Origin: Candidatus Saccharimonadota bacterium
GTDB taxonomy: Bacteria; Patescibacteriota; Saccharimonadia; Saccharimonadales; Saccharimonadaceae
Assembly: GCA_017514665.1 (NCBI GenBank)
Contig: JAFWIX010000008.1
Coordinates: 1-64,000 of the forward strand
Length of the DNA stretch: 64,000 nt
Direction of reading: 5' to 3'
Each line of letters opens with the position of its first letter. The first letter of the stretch is position 1. Under the pieces are notes generated by a model. That model searched no databases, was not told the DNA's origin, and worked only from the letters and a program-made list of their open reading frames with translations. Positions 14,556 through 22,090 of the stretch are shown piece by piece. A program made the translations under genes and the position numbers.

Positions 14556-15776
14556 ATGCCAGAAGTAAAACCTACAGAGATAGAGAGCACAGCTAGCATC
14601 AAAGTTGTGGGTGTTGGTGGCGCCGGCGGTTCAGCGATTGACCGTATGAAAGAGGTCGGTTTGAATGGAGTGGAATTTGTAGCCGTTAATACTGATGCGC
14701 AGGCTTTGCATCATTCGTCTGCCGATACTAAAGTTCATATTGGTAAAGGCTTAGGCGCAGGTGGCGATCCAGAAAAAGGTCGCGAAGCCGCCGAGGAAAG
14801 CCGAGAAGAAATTGGTAAAGCCCTAGATGGTTCAGACATGATTTTCATTACGCTTGGTGCTGGTGGTGGTACTGGTTCAGGTGCTGGCCCTATCGTGGCT
14901 GAGGAGGCTCGTAATCGCGATATTTTGACGGTTGGTGTAGCAACTAAGCCATTTACTTTTGAAGGCATTAAACGCCGCGAGAATGCCGATGTGGCGATTG
15001 ATAAGCTATCTCATCAAGTAGATGCTTTGATTACCATCCCAAATGATAGATTACTGCAGACAATTGATCCTAGGACACCGTTACTCGAGACGTTCAAGAT
15101 TGCTGATGATGTTTTGAGACAAGGTGTGCAAGGGATTTCAGAGTTGATTACTGAACACGCTTTGATTAATTTGGACTTTGCGGATGTGAAGGCAATTATG
15201 AAGAACGCCGGCTCGGCTTTGATGGGTATTGGTAGAGCTTCGGGCGAAAACCGTGCGGCTTTGGCGGCCCAACAAGCGATTGAATCACCATTAATTGAAG
15301 TAAAGATTGAAGGTGCTAGAGGCGTACTGTTCTCAGTGGCTGGCGGTTATGACATGTCGATGAGCGAAATCCAAGAAGCCGCTGAAGTGATTACCGGTGC
15401 GGTAGCACCAGATGCTAATATTATCTTTGGTGCTGCGATACGCCCAGAGTTAGAAGACGAAGTGGTGATTACTGTGGTAGCTACTGGTTTTGATTCAGAA
15501 TATTATCGTGAATTAGATGCCGAACGCGCCAAGGAAGAGGCCGCAGATCGCTTGATGGCAGCTTCTGAAGAGGGCGAGACAAAAAACAAACCAGAGACTG
15601 CATCTAATGATGAGCAGAAAAAGGCTTCACAAAGTAGCTTTACGAGCGAGAATAAAGGCAACATGTGGGATGCCATTAAGACTGATGAACCAGCTAAACC
15701 AGAACAAGAAGAGGAAGATTTGGACGTGCCTCCATCCTTGCGCGAAAAGTTACGTGCTCGCAAGAAGAAGGCTTAG
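14556..15776 (+). CDS. ftsZ: Cell division GTPase FtsZ
   Basis: A 406-residue tubulin-like GTPase that forms the division ring. GTP-binding loop T1 GVGGAGGSAIDRM (about 19-31), the signature GAGGGTGSGAGP (residues 101-112) and the T7 catalytic loop LINLDFADVK (about 203-212) are intact. After the core (to about 325) comes an acidic linker rich in Glu, Lys and Ser, then the conserved C-terminal peptide DVPPSLREKLRARKKKA that contacts FtsA. It is followed within 3 nt by nrdR, so those two are probably co-transcribed. Confidence 0.97.
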   Translation: MPEVKPTEIESTASIKVVGVGGAGGSAIDRMKEVGLNGVEFVAVNTDAQALHHSSADTKVHIGKGLGAGGDPEKGREAAEESREEIGKALDGSDMIFITLGAGGGTGSGAGPIVAEEARNRDILTVGVATKPFTFEGIKRRENADVAIDKLSHQVDALITIPNDRLLQTIDPRTPLLETFKIADDVLRQGVQGISELITEHALINLDFADVKAIMKNAGSALMGIGRASGENRAALAAQQAIESPLIEVKIEGARGVLFSVAGGYDMSMSEIQEAAEVITGAVAPDANIIFGAAIRPELEDEVVITVVATGFDSEYYRELDAERAKEEAADRLMAASEEGETKNKPETASNDEQKKASQSSFTSENKGNMWDAIKTDEPAKPEQEEEDLDVPPSLREKLRARKKKA

Positions 15777-15779
15777 ATT

Positions 15780-16241
15780 ATGGTGAATCCGAAGTTCAGA
15801 ATTGGCGACAGCAAGGTGCTGGAAAGCCGAGAGACTTTGGATGGCGCGATGATTCGTCGTCGCAGAATTTCTTCGGATGGCAAACATCGCTTCACGACTT
15901 ATGAGAGAATTGAATTACCGAGCCTGACGGTATTAAAACGCAATGGTAATCGAGAGATTTTTGACAGAGATAAATTATTGACAGCAGTGCGTCGTAGTGT
16001 AGGCAAATTCTTTAATTCAGACCTAGAAGTAGAAGAAGTAGTCGACAAGGCGACAAATTTAGTCTATGGTTTGGGGACAGAAGAAGTGACTTCAAAACAG
16101 ATTGGCGAAGCGATATTAGATGTTTTGGCTGAGATGAACGAAGTGGCTTACGTGCGGTTTGCAAGTGTGTTTCATGAGTTCAAAACTCTAGATGATTTCG
16201 AACAAATTTTAATTGAACAAAAGAAGAAAGGCAAAAAATGA
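15780..16241 (+). CDS. nrdR: NrdR-type regulator lacking its zinc-ribbon cysteines
   Basis: A 153-residue homologue of the ATP-cone repressor of ribonucleotide reductase genes. The ATP-cone (about 48-140) is well kept: LTVLKRNGNREIFDRDKLL and VAYVRFASVFHEF. The N-terminal part still has RRRR (26-29) and RFTTYE (37-42), but all four zinc ligands are changed: canonical Cys 3, 6, 31 and 34 are Asn, Phe, Ser and Gly. The DNA-binding ribbon must therefore fold without zinc or be non-functional. It sits behind ftsZ and overlaps the next gene by 4 bp. Whether it still binds NrdR boxes is open. Confidence 0.88.
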   Translation: MVNPKFRIGDSKVLESRETLDGAMIRRRRISSDGKHRFTTYERIELPSLTVLKRNGNREIFDRDKLLTAVRRSVGKFFNSDLEVEEVVDKATNLVYGLGTEEVTSKQIGEAILDVLAEMNEVAYVRFASVFHEFKTLDDFEQILIEQKKKGKK

Positions 16242-16504
16242 AAGTAGTTTGTGTATGGCGTGATAATACTGATTATGCGAGAGAGGTGACTGAGTGGCTG
16301 GAGGAATTTGCTAAGCGAGATGCCGGAGAAATTGAATCACTAGATCCAGACACAATTGAAGGAGAAGCGTTTGCTAGGGCTCATGATGTGGTAGAATACC
16401 CAACAATTATAGCAGTAGATGATGAAGGTCGAGAGTTAGAAGTATGGCGAGGCTTGCCGCTACCATTGATGGACCAAGTAGCATATTACGCTAAAGAGAG
16501 CTAA
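16238..16504 (+). CDS. Thioredoxin-fold protein without CXXC
   Basis: An 88-residue protein whose layout resembles thioredoxin or glutaredoxin: beta strand MKVVCVWRD, helix, strand EIESLDPDT, helix, then VEYPTIIAVDDEGRELEVW, which looks like the cis-Pro loop and the last two strands, and a final helix. The active-site CXXC is absent; the residues at that place are WRDNTDY, and the only Cys is residue 5. It is therefore unlikely to be a dithiol oxidoreductase. It overlaps nrdR by 4 bp (ATGA), and the ftsZ-nrdR-trx-like order suggests a division or redox-coupled role, but this is inference. Confidence 0.7.
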   Translation: MKVVCVWRDNTDYAREVTEWLEEFAKRDAGEIESLDPDTIEGEAFARAHDVVEYPTIIAVDDEGRELEVWRGLPLPLMDQVAYYAKES

Positions 16505-16512
16505 GCTTATTT

Positions 16513-16541
16513 TTGAAAAAATTGGGAAAATTTGGTATAAT
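16513..16541 (+). promoter_or_regulatory. Promoter for the HD protein and ileS
   Basis: TTGAAA (16513-16518), 17-nt spacer, TATAAT (16536-16541) with TG extension. GAGG at 16557-16561 precedes the GTG start at 16568. Confidence 0.75.
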
Positions 16542-16567
16542 TTTTGTATTAATTAAAGAGGCAAAAC

Positions 16568-17233
16568 GTGAAAAAAGATAAAATGCCAACCAGAAGTGAA
16601 GCCGAAGAGATTTTTGCGTGGGCAAAGATGCAAAATTCTGGTAGTTGGGCCGAACATTCCGAAGTGACAGCACGCATAGCAGAAACGATTGCTAAGCATT
16701 GCAACCTGAAACCAGAAAAGGCCTATATTTTGGGATTACTCCATGATGTGGGGCGCTATGAAGGCTATCAAGTGGGATTACGTCATGTAACAGAAGGGTA
16801 TAGATATTTGAAGAAAAAAGGCTTTGATACGGCAGCGAGGGTGTGTTTGTCGCATTCATTTTATACTTATTTGGATCCGGATGATAAATTTTATATTGAC
16901 CAACTGAAAGATGAGAGTGACAAGAAATTGTTACGCGATTTTGCGACGAAATTGCGCAATGGCACGGCAGCTTTTGATGAATATGACAGATTGATACAAC
17001 TAGCAGATTGTATGGCAAGGCCGTATGGTGCAGTGACGATTAATGATCGCTTTGTTGATATTATGTTGCGCTATGATTTTCCGGATTTGAGAGCGCAGAT
17101 AACGGGAATTTGGCGAGTGAAGAAATATTTTGACGAAAAAATGGGAACAGATGTCTACGATTTGTTTAGAAAAGAATTAGCGGAAAATATATCAAAAGAG
17201 CCAAGCGGAGTAATGGAGGAAGGCGCAGAATGA
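16568..17233 (+). CDS. HD-domain phosphohydrolase
   Basis: A 221-residue protein starting at GTG. The HD superfamily ligands are visible: His in AEHSEVTARIAE (about 27-38), the HD pair in LGLLHDVGRYEG (about 56-67), a further His in LRHVTEGYRYL and LSHSFYTY, and Asp in QLADCMARP (about 148-156). It is predicted to hydrolyse a phosphate mono- or diester, possibly a nucleotide. The resemblance is to stand-alone HDIG-type hydrolases of unknown substrate. It overlaps ileS by 4 bp and has the ileS ribosome-binding sequence GGAGGA inside its last codons. Confidence 0.85.
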   Translation: MKKDKMPTRSEAEEIFAWAKMQNSGSWAEHSEVTARIAETIAKHCNLKPEKAYILGLLHDVGRYEGYQVGLRHVTEGYRYLKKKGFDTAARVCLSHSFYTYLDPDDKFYIDQLKDESDKKLLRDFATKLRNGTAAFDEYDRLIQLADCMARPYGAVTINDRFVDIMLRYDFPDLRAQITGIWRVKKYFDEKMGTDVYDLFRKELAENISKEPSGVMEEGAE

Positions 17234-20200
17234 AATACCAATCAGGGAATCGTAGGCGAGCTTTAGAATATGAAAAGGCTATCAGTGAATGGTGGAAACA
17301 GAATCAGATTTTTGAGAAATCAGTAAAGCAGAGATCAGCGCGCAAGAGCTATGTGTTTTACGATGGGCCACCGTTTATTACGGGGAATCCGCACCATGGA
17401 ACGCTTTTAAGCTCGATTGTGAAGGACGCAGTGCCAAGATTCTGGACGATGCGAGGTCATCGTTGTGAAAGGCGTTGGGGTTGGGATTGTCATGGTCTAC
17501 CGGCAGAGAATTTTGTCGAGAAACAATTAGGAATTACGGATAGGCGTGAGATTGGCACTAAGTGGTCTCTAGAAGATTACATTGTGAAGGCCAGGGAATC
17601 GATGGTGGCGAATTCGGAGACCTGGGAGGAAACGATTGACCGCGTGGGGCGCTGGGTAGATTTCAAGGGTGCTTATCGTACCATGGATAAGGATTATATG
17701 GAGTCGGTTTGGTGGGCATTTAAAGAGCTGTATGAAGCTGGGAAGATTTACGAAGGGCGTAAAGTTTTAATGTATGATACGAAATTTGCGACGCCGGTGT
17801 CAAAGGCCGAAGTGACGATGGATAATGACGCATATCGCGAGGTTACGGATCCATCGGCGTATGTCAAGTTCAAGATATCAGGAGAACTTTTTGAGAAGCA
17901 TTTTTCTCGAGAACAGCGTTCGCACGGCCCGTCTTCACGGGCGCGCGCCGCTTCATTCTCGGCAGCAGCCTGCGAAACGTCTCTCGAAAAAGCTTCTCCA
18001 AAAAGTTCTCCGATATACCTGTTGGCTTGGACGACGACGCCGTGGACGTTGCCGGCGAATATGTGCTTGGCGGTGAATCCGGAAATGAAGTACGGCATTT
18101 ATGATGTTGAGGGGGAGAAATTTATCTTAGCAGTAGAACGTGCTGAAGTGATTTTGCCAGATTTGAAACCAGAAGGAGTGATGGATGGTGAGAACTTGGT
18201 AGGATTAAAATATGAACCCTTGGTAGAAGTGGCAGATGGATTATTTGACTTAGGTTTGCGAGGCGACAAAGGTACAGTAAAACGACCAGAGACTTATACA
18301 GTGGTGGCGGCAGAGTTTGTTTCAAATGCGGATGGTACTGGAATAGTGCACTGTGCACCGGCTTATGGTGAGGATGATTATGCTTTGAGTCTGGAACACG
18401 AAATCGACTTTGTCGATTGTTTGGATGAGAATGGTTACTATTTGCCAGAAATGGCAGAAAAATTGCATGAGCTGGGCGTACGTGATACAGACGAACATGG
18501 TATCAATGCGTGGGATGGCAATAAATTTATTGCCAAAATGTTAGAGGCGGAAGGGAAGGTTTGGAAGATTGAATATATCAAGCACGAATATCCGTTTAAT
18601 CCGCGCAGTAAAGAGCGTATTATGTACCGAGCATTTCCGAGTTGGTTCTTTGACGTGGCAAACTCAAAGACTTTGATGTTGGAGCAAAATGAGAATATTC
18701 ATTGGTTCCCAGAGTATTTGAAGCACGGGCGTTTTGCTAAGAATATCGAGCAGGCCCCAGATTGGAATTTGTCGCGTGATCGTTTTTGGGCGACGGCAAT
18801 GCCGGTTTGGAAGGGCGACAATGGCTCGATAAAGGTAGTAGGTTCGTACGATGAGTTGTATGAACTATCTGGCGTGCGACTGAATGATTATCATAGGCCG
18901 TGGGTAGACGAGATCGAATTTGATATTGATGGCGAGCACTTTACGCGTATCGAAAAAGTGTTAGACTGTTGGTTTGAAAGTGGTTCGATGCCGTTTGCGC
19001 AATTGCACTATCCGTTTGAAAACAGGGAAAAATTTGAGAAAAATTATCCAGCGGACTTTATCGTAGAATATGTGGGGCAAGTAAGAGCATGGTTTTATTA
19101 CGTACACTGCGTAAATACAGCTTTAGCAGAAGTAGGGGCGTTTGGTGAATTGAAACACGGCAAAAAGAATGCTTATAAAAATGTAATTACTACAGGGACG
19201 CTGGCGGGAAATGATGGTCGCAAGATGTCTAAATCATTAGGTAATTATACCGACCCAAACGAATTGATGGATAAATATTCGGCGGATTCGTTGAGATTTC
19301 TGCTGTTGTCTAGTCCAGTGTTGTCGGGAGAAGATTTTGCGCTGCTAGATAAGGATGTTTCGGATGTGGCAAGAAAACTTTCGATGATTTGGAATGTATA
19401 TGATTTCTTTACGATGTACGCAAGTGTGGATAATATAGATAGTGAGAAGCTGTCTGAAAACTTTTCTTCGCCACTTGATATTTGGATTGTGTCGCGAGCA
19501 CATCAGCTAAGAAATGAGATTACCGAGGGAATGGAAGCATATGATCTGCCGAGGGCGCTTGAGGGCGTGCTGCCGTTTGTGGACGACCTTTCGAACTGGT
19601 TTGTGCGTAGAAGCCGTAGGCGCTTTTGGAAATCGGAAGACGATGCCGATAAAATGAGCGCTTATGCGACGTTGTACTACGTACTGATTTATCTGAGTAA
19701 AATTTTGGCACCCTTTGTACCATTCTTGTCCGAAGAGTTGTACAAAAAAATGACGGACGATGAAAATTCAGTGCATTTGCTGGATTGGCCAGAGGCGGGC
19801 GAGATAGATGAAGAAGTTTTGAACGAAATGGCGCGTACGCGCGAGATTATTACTGAAGGTTTGGCCTTAAGAATGCAAAAGTCTGAGACCGAAGAGCAGA
19901 TTAAGGTGCGCCAACCGTTGTCACTACTAAGTTATGGTGGCGATAAATTGCCAGAATTTTATGAACAAATTATTGGAAATGAAGTGAATGTCAAGAAAGT
20001 GGTAAACAGTGGCGATGAAGTTAAATTGGACAAGACTTTGACTGACGAATTGAAAGAAGAAGGCTTTGTGAGGGAATTGATTCGCCAAGTGCAATCAGCG
20101 CGCAAGAAAGCGGGCTTGAATGTAGATGATAGGATAAAGCTATCCGTGATGACAAAGGTACCGAAAAAATGGCAGAAGACCCTGATGGCAGAAACTTTGG

Positions 20201-20295
20201 CGGTAGAGTTAACGGAAGAGAACTACGCTTACGATGAAATCGTGAAGGTGAACGGGGAAAACATTACGATTTCGTTAGAGAAGATTGAGAAATAA
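17230..20295 (+). CDS. ileS: Isoleucyl-tRNA synthetase with in-frame insertion
   Basis: A 1021-residue class I synthetase charging tRNA-Ile. The HIGH-type motif is PHHGT (His55-His56-Gly57), followed by RRWGWDCHGLPAE; the CP1 editing domain contains LLAWTTTPWTLPAN; KMSKS is at 665-669. No C-terminal zinc finger is seen, so it resembles the eukaryote-like type II enzymes. Between the end of VKFKI and the editing-domain motif lies an unusual stretch of about 45 residues (about 216-262) coded by a GC-rich palindromic element. That stretch is rich in Ser, Arg, Ala and Glu and does not belong to the family. The frame is intact, so the enzyme is presumably functional. Confidence 0.95.
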   Translation: MKYQSGNRRRALEYEKAISEWWKQNQIFEKSVKQRSARKSYVFYDGPPFITGNPHHGTLLSSIVKDAVPRFWTMRGHRCERRWGWDCHGLPAENFVEKQLGITDRREIGTKWSLEDYIVKARESMVANSETWEETIDRVGRWVDFKGAYRTMDKDYMESVWWAFKELYEAGKIYEGRKVLMYDTKFATPVSKAEVTMDNDAYREVTDPSAYVKFKISGELFEKHFSREQRSHGPSSRARAASFSAAACETSLEKASPKSSPIYLLAWTTTPWTLPANMCLAVNPEMKYGIYDVEGEKFILAVERAEVILPDLKPEGVMDGENLVGLKYEPLVEVADGLFDLGLRGDKGTVKRPETYTVVAAEFVSNADGTGIVHCAPAYGEDDYALSLEHEIDFVDCLDENGYYLPEMAEKLHELGVRDTDEHGINAWDGNKFIAKMLEAEGKVWKIEYIKHEYPFNPRSKERIMYRAFPSWFFDVANSKTLMLEQNENIHWFPEYLKHGRFAKNIEQAPDWNLSRDRFWATAMPVWKGDNGSIKVVGSYDELYELSGVRLNDYHRPWVDEIEFDIDGEHFTRIEKVLDCWFESGSMPFAQLHYPFENREKFEKNYPADFIVEYVGQVRAWFYYVHCVNTALAEVGAFGELKHGKKNAYKNVITTGTLAGNDGRKMSKSLGNYTDPNELMDKYSADSLRFLLLSSPVLSGEDFALLDKDVSDVARKLSMIWNVYDFFTMYASVDNIDSEKLSENFSSPLDIWIVSRAHQLRNEITEGMEAYDLPRALEGVLPFVDDLSNWFVRRSRRRFWKSEDDADKMSAYATLYYVLIYLSKILAPFVPFLSEELYKKMTDDENSVHLLDWPEAGEIDEEVLNEMARTREIITEGLALRMQKSETEEQIKVRQPLSLLSYGGDKLPEFYEQIIGNEVNVKKVVNSGDEVKLDKTLTDELKEEGFVRELIRQVQSARKKAGLNVDDRIKLSVMTKVPKKWQKTLMAETLAVELTEENYAYDEIVKVNGENITISLEKIEK
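17875..18016. repeat. Palindromic element inserted in frame in ileS
   Basis: The left arm starts ATATC-A-GGAGAACTTTTT and continues GAGAAGC, TTTTTCTCGAGA (to about 17913). The right arm, read on the other strand from 18016, is ATATC-GGAGAACTTTTT, GGAGAAGC, TTTTTCGAGAGA. Inner arms CGTTCGCA and TGCGAAACG continue the pairing around a GC-rich centre. The unit is 142 nt, folds into one long hairpin, and is read through as coding sequence. It resembles in organisation the Rickettsia palindromic elements that insert inside genes. Confidence 0.75.
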
Positions 20296-20298
20296 AGC

Positions 20299-21702
20299 TT
20301 ATGTGCTAGGCACCAAACATCGAATTGATTGGCCGGTGCGTTTATTCTCGTCATAGCGAGGGTAGATGTTGCCATCACTATCTGCGTATGAGAAGAAGGA
20401 ATCGGTGGGTTCAACACTGGCGGTAGATGCCCACCAGGTGCAGCTATCGCTCTGGCTGTACACATCACCGTAATAACCGCCAGAGAACACGAGAGAGATA
20501 GGGGGGGTAGTAAATTGAGAAGTGGGGACGTCAGACCAGTAATAATCCAAATTCCAAGTAGCACCAGAAATATAGTTGTTGAGCATAGTATAGAATTCGT
20601 TGTCAGTAGTGACGTCGGTGCCAACAGAGGGGAGTCGCCAGTTTTTAGGACAAATTGAGTGAGAAGCATCACTTGAAATAGTGGCGCTAGTACCAGAACC
20701 AGCAGTAGCAGCATTCCAGTTATAGTAGTTGCCGTACTTATTAGTCGCTTGCTGGGAAGGGTAGTTGCCAGCGTAATCGAAGAATTCAGGGCTGTCAAGG
20801 GAGCCAGCCCAACTACCTTCAGTGACACTGGCTGGAAGAGTGAAACCAGAAGGACCTACATTAGAATCAGCTTGAGTGAGGTTCATAGCGGTAGAGCCAC
20901 CTAAAGCGAGGTTTTGTGTCATCCAACAATTGCCATCTTGGAGTTTAGCTACAGTATATTCAGTATTATCACGAGTGTCAGTGAGAGTAAAGGTCTGATC
21001 CATAGTTGCGTTAGCGCAGGCTGCGCTATCAAAGTCTTGCATGGTAGTAATAGGTACCTCATTAGTTACAGCTGTAAAGGTTACTGACGTTGAATAAGTA
21101 CCAGAAGGTTTGCTGATATCTACTTTAGCTCCAAAGGTAATATCAGTGTTTGAAGTAGTAGATGGAGCATCAGTGACTTTAATGACGTGATTAGGAGCAT
21201 AAGATGAAGAGTCTGAATTATAAGCTAGGATAGGACAGTAGTTAGTAGAACAATCATAACCACCAGTCTCACTTGATTTATCTAGGCCACCTGTATAGCC
21301 CCAAGAGTTAATTGGGAAGTTTGATGAACTATAAGCTTGGAAAAGTGTAGGGATAGTAGCAGCTGGAGAAGCGGCTGAGTTAGTAAGAGCTGTAGGAGAA
21401 CCAGAAGTAGCATTCATTTGAAGAGTATAGCCAGTAATATTATTAGTACCTACACCTACAGTAACGTTAGTAGTACAAAGCTGTGCTGCTGCTGCTGTAG
21501 CTCCAGGGTTACAGTTAATAGTAGCAGTAGTTGGAGCAGAGATATTAATGACACTATCTACATTCAAAGCTATTTCTGTGTTAGTGCTAGCCTGAGTAGC
21601 ATGGGCGGATCCTGAATTAATACTTAGATTGCTACTAGAAATAAAAAGGCCTGCCAATAAGACAAACATTAAGAAGGGAATTACTCTGATGACCTTGTTC
21701 AT
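20299..21702 (-). CDS. Secreted FISUMP-domain surface protein 2
   Basis: A 467-residue exported paralogue of the 6348 and 41107 products. The start at 21702 (MNKVIRVIP) is chosen by the promoter 6 nt upstream; the frame stays open to 21777 but that region contains the promoter. Signal peptide about 1-37, Thr/Ser-rich N-terminal domain, then FISUMP (about 230-467) with QDGNCWMTQNLALGG, YGNYYNW, ICPKNWRLPS and a terminal IRCL. The N-terminal half is more diverged than the other two are from each other (for example HATQASTNTEIALNVD). The C-terminal face between WWAST and IRCL is again different. It is tail to tail with ileS, 3 nt apart. Confidence 0.88.
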   Translation of the reverse strand: MNKVIRVIPFLMFVLLAGLFISSSNLSINSGSAHATQASTNTEIALNVDSVINISAPTTATINCNPGATAAAAQLCTTNVTVGVGTNNITGYTLQMNATSGSPTALTNSAASPAATIPTLFQAYSSSNFPINSWGYTGGLDKSSETGGYDCSTNYCPILAYNSDSSSYAPNHVIKVTDAPSTTSNTDITFGAKVDISKPSGTYSTSVTFTAVTNEVPITTMQDFDSAACANATMDQTFTLTDTRDNTEYTVAKLQDGNCWMTQNLALGGSTAMNLTQADSNVGPSGFTLPASVTEGSWAGSLDSPEFFDYAGNYPSQQATNKYGNYYNWNAATAGSGTSATISSDASHSICPKNWRLPSVGTDVTTDNEFYTMLNNYISGATWNLDYYWSDVPTSQFTTPPISLVFSGGYYGDVYSQSDSCTWWASTASVEPTDSFFSYADSDGNIYPRYDENKRTGQSIRCLVPST

Positions 21703-21708
21703 ACTTAT

Positions 21709-21737
21709 ATTGTATATGGTTAAAACGAAAAATGCAA
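21709..21737 (-). promoter_or_regulatory. Promoter of FISUMP gene 2, leaderless type
   Basis: On the minus strand TTGCAT (21732-21737), 17-nt spacer, TACAAT (21709-21714), then 6 nt to the ATG. Confidence 0.7.
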
Positions 21738-21760
21738 GTATGAAATAAACATAAACACTA

Positions 21761-21789
21761 TTGACAAATTTAAGCAAGTGTGCTATAAT
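21761..21789 (+). promoter_or_regulatory. Consensus promoter for the 49-aa gene
   Basis: TTGACA (21761-21766), 17-nt spacer, TATAAT (21784-21789) with TG extension: one of the strongest promoters in the window. The leader is about 65 nt. Confidence 0.82.
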
Positions 21790-21859
21790 GGAAGATAGTT
21801 AGATAATAAAAAACAACATCTAACAAATAAATACAAACATAAAAATAAGGAAAAGGCAA

Positions 21860-22009
21860 ATGGCAGATGCAGACAATATGAAATTCGAGTTCTTCAAGAA
21901 CGAGAAGACGTACAAATCGCCAGAGGAAGTGAACGGAGATGCGAGAAAGCGAATTTTGCGCTGGGAAAGCATTGAAGCGATGAAAACCAAGTTGCAGGCC
22001 AATTCCTAA
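21860..22009 (+). CDS. Hypothetical 49-aa charged protein
   Basis: A 49-residue ORF starting at ATG 21860 after AAGGAAAAGG, ending TAA at 22007-22009. It is hydrophilic and helical in character: FEFFKNEKTYKSPEEV, then RKRILRWESIEAMKTKLQ. No family recognised. Support for being real: a full consensus promoter, a good ribosome-binding site and an immediate strong terminator, so it forms its own transcription unit. It precedes the cell-wall hydrolase locus. Role unknown. Confidence 0.7.
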   Translation: MADADNMKFEFFKNEKTYKSPEEVNGDARKRILRWESIEAMKTKLQANS

Positions 22010-22031
22010 AGGAGTGCGTATAAGATAAACG

Positions 22032-22062
22032 CCAAAAAACCGAACTTAGTTCGGTTTTTTGG
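22032..22062. terminator. Strong bidirectional terminator
   Basis: CCAAAAAACCGAAC (22032-22045) pairs with GTTCGGTTTTTTGG (22049-22062) with a 3-nt loop, A-rich before and T-rich after. Confidence 0.9.
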
Positions 22063-22074
22063 TCTGAAGAAGTA

Positions 22075-22083
22075 TGGTATAAT
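22075..22083 (+). promoter_or_regulatory. Extended -10 for the hydrolase gene
   Basis: TGGTATAAT (22075-22083) lies 7 nt before the ATG at 22091; near-leaderless. Confidence 0.7.
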
Positions 22084-22090
22084 TAAGTTA

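Noticed and set aside
17875-18016. Frameshift or pseudogene in ileS
   Set aside because: The reading frame is continuous over 1021 codons and all catalytic motifs are intact on both sides of the odd segment.
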